The notes beneath the pieces were generated by a model. That model ran no database searches. It was not told the DNA's origin and was given only the letters and a program-made list of their open reading frames with translations. The translations under genes were made by a program, and so were the position numbers. Of a DNA stretch of 64,000 nucleotides, positions 18,727 through 26,500 are shown in pieces. The stretch's first letter is position 1; every line of letters begins with the position of its first letter. The DNA is from Pseudomonas sp. M30-35 (GTDB lineage Bacteria > Pseudomonadota > Gammaproteobacteria > Pseudomonadales > Pseudomonadaceae), in NCBI RefSeq assembly GCF_002163625.1, contig NZ_CP020892.1, forward strand, positions 620,001-684,000. The letters run 5' to 3'.

Positions 18727-19512
18727 GCGATCGGCGCCGCGGGAGCTTCACTGGCAAGTCCGGGAGCGGCTATGGGCGTTAGAGTTGCCCCTCGAATAGC
18801 CCCAAGCCTACCTCTATCGCGTCCACTGCCACCACGACTGCCAATGCCTCTGGCGCGACCTGCACCTCGGCCCATCCCGGAAACGTTACCGCGGTCACCT
18901 GCAAGGCCCGTACCTAGGCCAATTGCTGTCCCGCAAACCCGAACGGCAGACAAGGCTCAAGAACGTACACGCAACTGTGATAGCAAAAAGGATAAGGACT
19001 GTATCGATTGTCAACCTGCTGAGGGCACAATGTTGGCGCCCAACAATGGAAAAGGGCACTCGATGTCTAAACAGGCTGCGAGCTATCAGGCCTGGGTAAC
19101 AGGGTTTCCCTTTCCTTTTGAGTGGAGTTGGAACGCAACTTGGTGGGATGGGTTCGACGAGTTGCGCTGCACTCTACTTGAGGCTAAGGCGAACTACGAG
19201 TTTATGTTCATACCTATTATTGGGTTGCCGAAGCCGTGGGCTAATGTTGAAAAGACACTAATTGAACCTGCACGAAATCACTCGTCAAAAGCCAGGCCAA
19301 CTCCCCCGGTTAGAGTCGAGTGGCATTTCCTCCAGCGCATCGTCTATGAGTATTGTTCTGATAAGTATCTGAGTTTAGGACTAGCCAATTTGACAGCTTT
19401 TTGGAATCCCATGCCTGGAGCTTCAGATCACGAGGAATACCTGAAGGAGCGTGACCGTGAAAAGCGGGAGCTGGAAGACTACTACCGCGACAATCCAGAT
19501 CTTTTGGTCTAA
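18709..19512 (+). CDS. Tox-REase-5 nuclease toxin, TseT-like, possibly 5'-truncated
   Basis: Predicted DNase effector of the restriction-endonuclease fold, related to the P. aeruginosa type VI effector TseT. After a proline/arginine-rich linker (about 25-75) come a cysteine cluster (Cys90, Cys98, Cys101) and the toxin core. This has GHSM, the YQAWVTGF segment, DGFD at 147-150 and LLEAK with Glu158-x-Lys160, the PD-(D/E)xK catalytic pattern. The open frame begins at a TTG inside the upstream repeat, so its first residues may not be original. The ATG at 18772, preceded by GGGAG, is the better start. No PAAR, chaperone or secretion gene adjoins it. An immunity gene follows. Confidence 0.8.
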   Translation: MRPLFIAIGAAGASLASPGAAMGVRVAPRIAPSLPLSRPLPPRLPMPLARPAPRPIPETLPRSPARPVPRPIAVPQTRTADKAQERTRNCDSKKDKDCIDCQPAEGTMLAPNNGKGHSMSKQAASYQAWVTGFPFPFEWSWNATWWDGFDELRCTLLEAKANYEFMFIPIIGLPKPWANVEKTLIEPARNHSSKARPTPPVRVEWHFLQRIVYEYCSDKYLSLGLANLTAFWNPMPGASDHEEYLKERDREKRELEDYYRDNPDLLV

Positions 19513-19554
19513 GGAGCAGGCATTACAAGTCCTTTTCGCTTATTCGTGTTCAGA

Positions 19555-20244
19555 ATGCGATTTGATAAGCAAGCAATTGCATCAGTGTCACGTGAAGATC
19601 AGGTGGCGAGGGTTCACCGCTATTTGAGAGGCTTAGGTGGATTACACCCACTTCTCAGCAAATGGTATTTAAAAGGTTCCTCTCTTCGGGAGGCGCTCGA
19701 AAGTGAAGTGGTAGAAAACTTTGAATGCCTAGCAAACGAAGCGTCAAAAGGGTTTGATGATCAATATCCGAATTGTCTAAGCCTGTACGTCTGGAATGGT
19801 CAGGAGAACCCGCTTCAGGGCGGATTGTCCTTTAATTACGACGCGCACGACATGCCATCCATATCCAGTATTGAGTTTGAGGACGCCGGTGCTTTGGTTT
19901 CAGCGCTTGATGACCCAAGGACCTTATTGGTTGATATGTTAAGACTAGCAGTCTCCATTTGGTCAGAGATCGATTGGGGTGTAATAGCCCCCCGCAAGTA
20001 CTACTTGAAAGAACAAGTGTTCTCCGACCGGCAAACCATCGGCTGGATAGGTTTCTGCCCCCACACGCTGAAACGCGGAGACTTTCCAGAGGCTAAAGAA
20101 CTCATCGACATACCAGGCCGTGGAACCATCATGGTGAACTTCGAGCAGGTGATGGATGAGCGCAACCACGATCACTTCCGCATCGTTGGAACGCACGACA
20201 CCAAACTCGTCGAGTTGGGCTATCTGCCGATGTTTAATGACTGA
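19555..20244 (+). CDS. Imm52-family immunity protein
   Basis: Cytosolic immunity protein expected to bind and neutralise the preceding nuclease toxin; Imm52 is the usual partner of Tox-REase-5 (established pairing, my assignment from sequence resemblance). About 229 residues from the ATG at 19555. It is rich in aromatic and acidic residues and has no signal peptide. A GTG at 19546 is also in frame. The only good ribosome site, AAGGAG at 19511-19516, lies ahead of an in-frame ATT at 19522, so a non-standard start is possible. Codon and base use look more AT-rich than the core genes. Confidence 0.72.
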   Translation: MRFDKQAIASVSREDQVARVHRYLRGLGGLHPLLSKWYLKGSSLREALESEVVENFECLANEASKGFDDQYPNCLSLYVWNGQENPLQGGLSFNYDAHDMPSISSIEFEDAGALVSALDDPRTLLVDMLRLAVSIWSEIDWGVIAPRKYYLKEQVFSDRQTIGWIGFCPHTLKRGDFPEAKELIDIPGRGTIMVNFEQVMDERNHDHFRIVGTHDTKLVELGYLPMFND

Positions 20245-20335
20245 TCGTGAGCTCGGCTGTTGCCTAGAAGTGCTGCAAGCCTAGTGAAATTGGGCGTAGC
20301 CTTCCTTTAGCCCGCTGGTGTAACGCAAGAACAAA

Positions 20336-20368
20336 AGCACAAGGCCCAGATTTACCGGGCTTTGTGCT
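20336..20368 (-). terminator. Intrinsic terminator after NERD gene
   Basis: Twelve-base arms with one mismatch (AGCACAAAGCCC on the minus strand) around a nine-base loop, followed on the minus strand by TTTTGTTCTT. Confidence 0.7.
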
Positions 20369-20437
20369 GAGCAGTAAAGCTGCTTGAGATTATTGAACGA
20401 GTAATAGGGGACCCCAATTAACTCTTTCGGCCTTCCT

Positions 20438-21208
20438 CTAAAGACTCTGTATCGTCCGACACTTAGGAAACCCCGAACACCCCCAAAACTGCTCTCCAGC
20501 CTTAGCTCCTGTTTTTCGCGTGCGGACCAGCAGGGCGCTGCCGCATTTCGGGCATTGCCGCTCGGCTGTCGGGTCGCTACGGCGTTTAAGGTTTTGCACA
20601 TGCTCGCGGTGGGTGGCGAGAGTGGGGGCGCGGCGGCCGGTTTGTAGGGCGTGCAGCATGGCGTTGACTTCAGCTTCGCTGAACACTGGCTGCTGGAATG
20701 ATTTGATATAGCGAATAAAACCGATGCCTTGGGTGACATTGGCGGGCATTGGTGTTTTGAAGGTGCTGCCGCCGACAAAGGTAATGACTGAGTGCAGATG
20801 CTCTGGGCTGATGTCGAGCGTTGCTTCCAGCGCCTTGAGGTGTTTGTAGTTCTGGCGCAGTGGGTTTTGGAATTTGAAGCGTTTTTTATAAATCTGTTGC
20901 GTCCACTGTGGCTGCTTTTCGCTGCCAAAGATCCAGCCGCTCATATTCTTGGTTTCGAGCACGAAGATGCCGAAAGGCGAGAGAAATACGTGATCGATCT
21001 GCGTGGTGCCGTCGGGTGTGTTGAGGGTGACGTTGTGCAGGCGGCGGTAGGTTTGCTTATCCAGTTGCAGGTGAGCAAATGGTCGCACCAGCTGCTCACC
21101 GATGTAGCCCTTAAACCAAGGCGACTTGAGCAGAGCCGCTAAAAACGCTAGCGGAATCAGCCAGCCTAGCGTGCCCCAGAGCTGCGTGATGATGGGAGTG
21201 AAGTCCAT
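20438..21208 (-). CDS. NERD-domain protein with topoisomerase-type C4 zinc finger
   Basis: Protein of 256 residues. A membrane helix at about 12-30 anchors it. A nuclease-related (NERD) domain at about 35-165 contains GEQLV, the acidic IDHVFLSPFGIFVLETKN strand pair with a D...ExK arrangement (DH and ETK), and QNPLRQN. A C-terminal zinc ribbon has CPKCG and CSGFPKC cysteines as in topoisomerase IA fingers. Such proteins are common in mobile and defence-rich regions, and the catalytic pattern suggests nuclease activity, but no specific role is established. It is divergent in direction from the immunity gene. Confidence 0.85.
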   Translation of the reverse strand: MDFTPIITQLWGTLGWLIPLAFLAALLKSPWFKGYIGEQLVRPFAHLQLDKQTYRRLHNVTLNTPDGTTQIDHVFLSPFGIFVLETKNMSGWIFGSEKQPQWTQQIYKKRFKFQNPLRQNYKHLKALEATLDISPEHLHSVITFVGGSTFKTPMPANVTQGIGFIRYIKSFQQPVFSEAEVNAMLHALQTGRRAPTLATHREHVQNLKRRSDPTAERQCPKCGSALLVRTRKTGAKAGEQFWGCSGFPKCRTIQSL

Positions 21209-21287
21209 TTCCTGATCTTCTGTACACCATAGTTATCTGGACCTTACCGGAATCTGGCGTAATAGCACGGTAGTATTAAAAGGCGTT

Positions 21288-21312
21288 AATCGGCTCATTC
21301 GGTGAGCCGATT
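21288..21312 (-). terminator. Stem-loop downstream of second hipA
   Basis: Perfect ten-base arms AATCGGCTCA/TGAGCCGATT with a five-base loop, followed on the minus strand by AACGCCTTTT. A third half copy, ATTCGGCTCAC, lies at 21322-21332. Likely end of the hipBA transcript. Confidence 0.6.
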
Positions 21313-21394
21313 GTGCAGGCTATTCGGCTCACAAGCTTCCTGGCTCTTGTGCTTCAGTCACCGACCCCTCACAGCTGTCCCTGCTTTATGTGCT

Positions 21395-22729
21395 TCAGTG
21401 CTTCTTTGCCAGCAGTTCAGAGCGACCAATCACTTCACGGCTGCGCTCTGGTTTGCGCGGCCCTGAGAAACCGGCTTCTTCGATGGCGGTATCCAAGCCT
21501 CGGAAATGCGGAGCGGCTTTGGGGCTGCGCAATGTCTCCATGCCCTCGTTCCAAGCATGCACCATCTGTCTGGCCACATCGCGCCAGGCGGGCTCATTTT
21601 TCGATGCTTCGATAACTTCGTTACCGACCTCTACGGTGGATTCGCAGAGTTGCTCGACCATGGCGGCATACTGGCGCGGTGGAATACCTAAGACAGCTTT
21701 GAAAAAGGTTTCCAGCGACCGACCCGGTGTCCAGGTTTGTCTTCCGCCCACGGACAGGCCAGGAGGGTTGCTGGCGAAGCGCGGGTAGGCCTGAGTGGTC
21801 ACCAGGTCATAAATCGGGGTAAAGGCCACGTCAGCACGCGAGGTGTAAAACAGCGCGATGTTCTTCGAGTGACAGTCGGCATTGCGCACCACATAGTTGG
21901 TCAGCAACTGCCAGCCGAAGTGCTCGCGTTGCGTTTGGAGACGGTTGGCGGGGATATAGGCTCGTGTGGCATTCCACACCCGTTCGGTGGTGGGGTTGTA
22001 CTTTTCATGTGGCGGCAAACCTAGAAGTCCACAAGCGTCTTCGACTCCGCAGCGCGCGATGCCTTGCTCGTCCACATCGAAGCGATCCACTACCAGGATT
22101 TTGCCATCCTCAGACATACGACATGCTGCGACCGGCACGACGTTAAGCCGCTCCAGCACGCGCATGGTGTAGAACTCGTTGAAGCCTAGAAACGGGGTCG
22201 TGTCGTCGGAGCCTTTGATGATGTGAAAGCCGGTGCGCAGGGTAGGTTTGCCTAGTGGCTCCCGAGGTTCGGCGGTGTCGGTGGCAATGAATTTTGGCAC
22301 GACCCCCGACACGGCTACCCGAGCATATTGCCGTACCAGTGCGGCGAACCGGTCAGTGGTGTTTTCCGCCTTGAGCAGATGACTTATCTCAAGCGGTGCC
22401 ATCTCGACGCCAGGCTGAATGCCTTCAGGCGTGACCGAAACTCTGCCGATGCCGGAGCCTCCCACCACGCCCAGCAGCGACAGGTCGGTGCCATCGAGCA
22501 GCGGGCCGAATTCCTCGCGGATAACGCCCAGCAAATAGCCCTCTGGAAGGTTTTGCCGAAAAAAAGGAAACAAATCGCGGGGCCAGCGCCATGCTTGTTC
22601 ACGAACAGGCATCGTTAGGCTGACAAAGTCTTCCGGTGCTGTTGTTGGAAGATATTTCAGCACGTACTCATCGCGCTCCCGGTAGAGTTTGGCCACTAGC
22701 CTGGAGCTGACGTGAACGTCGAGAATCAT
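21395..22729 (-). CDS. hipA: HipA-family kinase toxin, second copy
   Basis: Kinase toxin of 444 residues, close to the length of E. coli HipA and only distantly similar to the 398-residue one upstream. Features are IGRVSV at about 94-99, the loop SGVVPK at 141-146, IIKG at about 170-173 with the ATP lysine, the catalytic NADCHSKN at 283-290 and YDLV with Asp308. The catalytic residues appear intact. The hipB gene ends two bases upstream, so the two are co-translated. The extended C-terminus (about 330-444) has no match I can name. Confidence 0.88.
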   Translation of the reverse strand: MILDVHVSSRLVAKLYRERDEYVLKYLPTTAPEDFVSLTMPVREQAWRWPRDLFPFFRQNLPEGYLLGVIREEFGPLLDGTDLSLLGVVGGSGIGRVSVTPEGIQPGVEMAPLEISHLLKAENTTDRFAALVRQYARVAVSGVVPKFIATDTAEPREPLGKPTLRTGFHIIKGSDDTTPFLGFNEFYTMRVLERLNVVPVAACRMSEDGKILVVDRFDVDEQGIARCGVEDACGLLGLPPHEKYNPTTERVWNATRAYIPANRLQTQREHFGWQLLTNYVVRNADCHSKNIALFYTSRADVAFTPIYDLVTTQAYPRFASNPPGLSVGGRQTWTPGRSLETFFKAVLGIPPRQYAAMVEQLCESTVEVGNEVIEASKNEPAWRDVARQMVHAWNEGMETLRSPKAAPHFRGLDTAIEEAGFSGPRKPERSREVIGRSELLAKKH

Positions 22730-22731
22730 GC

Positions 22732-22992
22732 TCAGCTTCTCCCAGATCGTTGCTCGTCGAGGATGTCTTCGACCGTGCGCTGGTGTCCTGCCTTGACCAG
22801 TTTCAAGTCATAGCCTGCTGCTTCGAGCAGGCGAACCAGCACCGAGACGCTCATATCGCCTTTGGCCAATGTTTCCATTCGGGCTACCGTTGTGCGTGAG
22901 ACACCGGCACGGCTAGCCAAGGCTTCTTGGCTCAGCTTCGCATCACCACGCGCCTGTTTCAGCATTTCCGAAACATCGTAGAGAGAGGTCAT
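22732..22992 (-). CDS. hipB: HipB-type XRE-family antitoxin/repressor, second copy
   Basis: Antitoxin of 86 residues with a helix-turn-helix at about 18-60 (LSQEALASRAGVSRTTVARME). It lies directly before hipA in the same transcript. Its start codon is covered by the first of four palindromes that extend upstream, so strong autoregulation is expected. It differs clearly from the other HipB in this window, which argues against a local duplication. Confidence 0.85.
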   Translation of the reverse strand: MTSLYDVSEMLKQARGDAKLSQEALASRAGVSRTTVARMETLAKGDMSVSVLVRLLEAAGYDLKLVKAGHQRTVEDILDEQRSGRS

Positions 22993-23141
22993 TTGTAGCC
23001 CTTGGGCGTCAAAAATAGATGTAATACCGGAAAATGTAGCTCATGGGCTACATTAACGCAAGAGATGCTGAACTTGATTTGTGGCTTTCGGGCTACGAAA
23101 TGAATTTATTAGTCATTATTTGTGGCTTAAGGGCTACAAAT
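22991..23141 (-). promoter_or_regulatory. Four phased palindromic operators of second hipBA
   Basis: Four related palindromes of the form ATTTGT(A/G)GC-N6-GCTACAAAT. O1 is 22991-23016 (right arm degenerate, overlaps the hipB start). O2 is 23033-23054. O3 is 23077-23101. O4 is 23118-23141. Centres are about 40-45 bases apart, near four helical turns, so bound dimers would face the same side. E. coli hipBA also has four operators of different sequence. Confidence 0.82.
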
Positions 23142-23436
23142 TAGCGAGCGTGACTAAGCGCATGACTGCGCCTTAGCGTTGGCGCGGGATGAGGTCATGT
23201 GAGGCTTCGATCGGAGCCTGGAATGAAGTCAGAAGTAATCACTCAGTTGCCCAAAGAGCTGGCTGTTGCCGTTGTGAGTAGTGATGTCCCTGACTGACTG
23301 GAAGTGTCGTTAGAGCGTGACGAGTATGTGATTGAGGGCTGGGTTTTAAGGAAATACCTCACCCGAGTTTACTGATGTGGACGAATTGTGGACGTTGGTA
23401 CCTGTGAAAGGTCCATGTGTCCGTATTCAGAAAGAC
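23142..23436. other. Stretch between hipBA operators and tRNA terminator
   Basis: No supported gene. A short frame at 23224-23298 (MKSEVITQLPKEL..., 24 codons) and an open stretch just after it (to about 23374) look like pieces of a decayed gene, but neither has a recognisable match or ribosome site. Confidence 0.3.
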
Positions 23437-23460
23437 AAAAGCCGCGCAGTGCGCGGCTTT
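23437..23460 (-). terminator. tRNA terminator
   Basis: Ten-base stem AAAGCCGCGC/GCGCGGCTTT with an AGT loop, followed on the minus strand by TTTTGTCTTT, directly after the tRNA. Confidence 0.88.
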
Positions 23461-23465
23461 AAAGA

Positions 23466-23542
23466 TGGTGGGCCCACACGGACTCGAACCGTGGACCAAA
23501 GGATTATGAGTCCTCTGCTCTAACCAACTGAGCTATGGGCCC
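23466..23542 (-). tRNA. tRNA with CAU anticodon, probably tRNA-Ile2
   Basis: Seventy-seven bases including an encoded CCA. Acceptor GGGCCCA pairs with TGGGCCC; the D arm is AGCTCAGTTGGTTAGAGC, the anticodon loop CTCATAA and the T arm GGTTCGAGTCC. CAU can be elongator Met or lysidine-modified Ile2. The C4-G69 and C5-G68 acceptor pairs and CTCATAATC loop resemble E. coli ileX, favouring Ile2, but automatic annotation often calls it Met. Confidence 0.9.
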
Positions 23543-23557
23543 TCAGAAGCTGGCGGA

Positions 23558-26500
23558 TTATACCGGCGCCTTCCGTGTCATGCCAACTGATCGCTTCGGT
23601 TGGAGGAATTTATCTGCAAAAAGTTTGGCATCCAGGGGCCGATTGATAAAAAAGCCCTGTATTTGCTCGCAACCGGCTTCGGCTAAAAATTGCGCCTGGG
23701 CTTTGGTCTCGACACCTTCTGCAATTACCGTGAGCTGCAGGCTTTTGCCCAAGGCGATGATGGCGCGGGCGATTGCCGCGTCATGGGGGTTTTGCGGTAA
23801 GCCACGTACGAATGACTGGTCGATTTTTAGTGTGTCTAGCGGCAATCGTTTTAGGTAACTCAGCGATGAGTAGCCGGTGCCAAAATCATCGATTGCCAGT
23901 TGTAGGCCGAGGTCTTTGAGGTGGTGAAGTGTACCGAGAGCGTCCTCTGTCTGATTCATGATGAAGCTTTCGGTGATCTCCAGCTGCAATAGGTCAGGCG
24001 CCAAGTTATAGCGCTTGAGTAATGCTGTGATCATTTCGATCAAGTCGGGCTGGCGCAGTTGAACGCCTGCGAGGTTGACTGCGATTGCCCCGAATGGAGC
24101 ATGCGTCGCTTGCCAGTTGGCCATCTGTTTGCACGATTGCTCCAGCATCCAACGGCCCAACGGCAGAATCAAGCCGCACTCTTCGGCTATCGGTATAAAA
24201 CGGCTTGGTTGGATTTCGCCCAGCTCTGGGTGCGTCCAGCGAACCAGTGCCTCGGCGCCGATCAATTGGTTGTTGTTCAGGCTGAATTTAGGTTGGTAGA
24301 CCACGTGCAACTGGTTGTGCTCCAGCGCATGGCGCAAGCCGATTTCAAGGTTCATGCGTTCGGTGGCAATCGAGGTGAGCTCTGGGGTGTATAGCTCTAA
24401 GCGATTGCGGCCTTTGGCTTTGGATTGGTACATGGCCGCGTCGGCATTTTTGATTAGCGAGGCGACATCTTGCGCGTCATCGGGGTAGAGGCTGAGACCG
24501 ATGCTGGCACTTATGAAGAATTGATGCTGCTCAACGATGAATGCCTGGTTGAAGCAGGCGAGCAGCCTTTCGGCCGTTTTCGCCGCTTGGTCGCGGGTCT
24601 GCAGTTCAGGTAAAAGGATGATGAATTCGTCGCCACCGAGCCGCGCCACGGTGTCCTGTTCGCTTAATTGAAGCTTGAGTCGCTCGGCAATACTTTTAAG
24701 TAGTTGGTCACCAATCGGGTGGCCGAGGCTGTCGTTGATGTGCTTGAAGCGGTCCAGGTCCATAAACAGTACCGCGCCATGTCGGTCGCTGGCATGGCAT
24801 TTTTCAAGCTCGGCCTGCAGGCGCGTTTCAAACAGCAGCCGATTAGGCAGGCCGGTTAAAGAGTCGTGGTGGGCTTGGTGGTCGAGTTTTGCTTGCGCTT
24901 GTTTCAGTGGGGTGATGTCAGCAAACACACCCACATAATGGGTTATTTCATTAAGGCTGTTTCGTACGGCGCTTATGGTCAGCCATTCTGGGAACAATTC
25001 ACCGGTTTTACGTTTGTTCCAGATCTCACCCTGCCAATGACCGTTGCGGGTTAGTTGCTGCCACATTTCAGTGTAGAACTTGCGATCATGCAGGCCCGAA
25101 GACAGCATGCTGGCGTGGTTGCCCAGTGTTTCAAGTTCGCTAAATCCGGTGATTTCGGTGAAGGCGCGGTTAATTGCGGTGATGTGTTGATTGGTGTCGG
25201 TGATCATCACGCCTTCTGCAGTGCTTTCAAATACCGTGGCGGCTTGCAGTAGTTTTTCCTGCATGACTTGCCTGTCCGTCACATCGCGGGCGATGGTGAG
25301 CAGGCAGGCCTGGTTGCCTATGGTCATGAGCTGGGCTGAAAGTTCGCAAATACGCACAGCGCCAGTGCTTGTTCTAATCGCGGCGGTGTAGTCCCGTATG
25401 CTGCCGTGGCTCTGTAGCTGCTGCAGTATATAGGTGCGTTGTTTGGGGTTGCTCCAAAGCCCGAGCTCCAAGGTTGAGCGATTTAATACTTGTTTTGCAT
25501 TGAACCCGGTTATGTGGGTGAACCCCTCGTTGGCATCAAGCAGCACGCCATCTTCTGCGCGGGTAATCAGCATGCCATCTGGAGATGCGTGGAATGCTTT
25601 AGCGAATTTTTCCTCGGACAGTTCAAGCAGGTGTTGAGTGCTACGTATTATGCTGATGTCGCGGATGACGATGACCAGCGTGCTGTTGTCCGCGTGATTA
25701 AGTGCTTCGGCTGAGATCAAACCGGTAAACAGCTCGCCGCTACTGCGGCGAAAAGGCAACTCAAGATTGCGCAGTGAGCCATTTGCCATTTTTTTCTGAA
25801 ATGTTCGGTCCGCGTCGGGCTCGCCCCAGATATTCAGTTCATGTGGGGTTTTACCAATTGCCTCGTCTATACGGATTGCAAATTGTTGTTCAAAAGCCTG
25901 GTTTACTTCGAGCAGGGTGCCAGCCTTACGGTCGGCAATGACCATGATGTCTGGGCACTGTTGGAACACCGAAATAAACTTCTGTTTGGACAGGCGCAAT
26001 GCTTGCTCTGTGCCTTTGGCTTCGCTGATATCGATCATCAGGCCGCGCAACGTGAGCCTGTCGTTTTGCTGGCTAAGGGTGACGATGTCGCGCACCCAAA
26101 CGATATGACCATCCTTGGCCAGCATGCGATAGTCGAGACTGTGATCGCGGCCAGCAGCGGTCTCTGTTGTGGTGAAACTTATGGTTTCGGCTGCGTCCTC
26201 AGGGTGCAAAATACTTTGCCAAAAACCTGATTTTTTCCAGTTGTCGAGCGGGTAGCCCAAGAGCTTTTCTGCATGGGAGGAGACGTAGGTGTAGCAGAAT
26301 GAGTCTGCGGTTGATTCCCAGGTGATTGCCGACAAGTTTTCAACCAGGCCGCGATAGTGATGTTCACTTGTACGTAATTCTTGCTCGACCAGGCGTCGTC
26401 TGCTGGCTTCGGAATTCAGGCGCCGGTTACTGATTACGACACTTAACAATATAGCGAGCAGAGCCACTAGAAACGGTAGTCCGTAGATCAGCAACTCACG

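Noticed and set aside
20281..20928. 215-codon minus-strand frame overlapping the NERD gene
   Set aside because: Out-of-frame shadow; the NERD frame carries clear domain motifs and the terminator at 20336-20368 lies within this frame.
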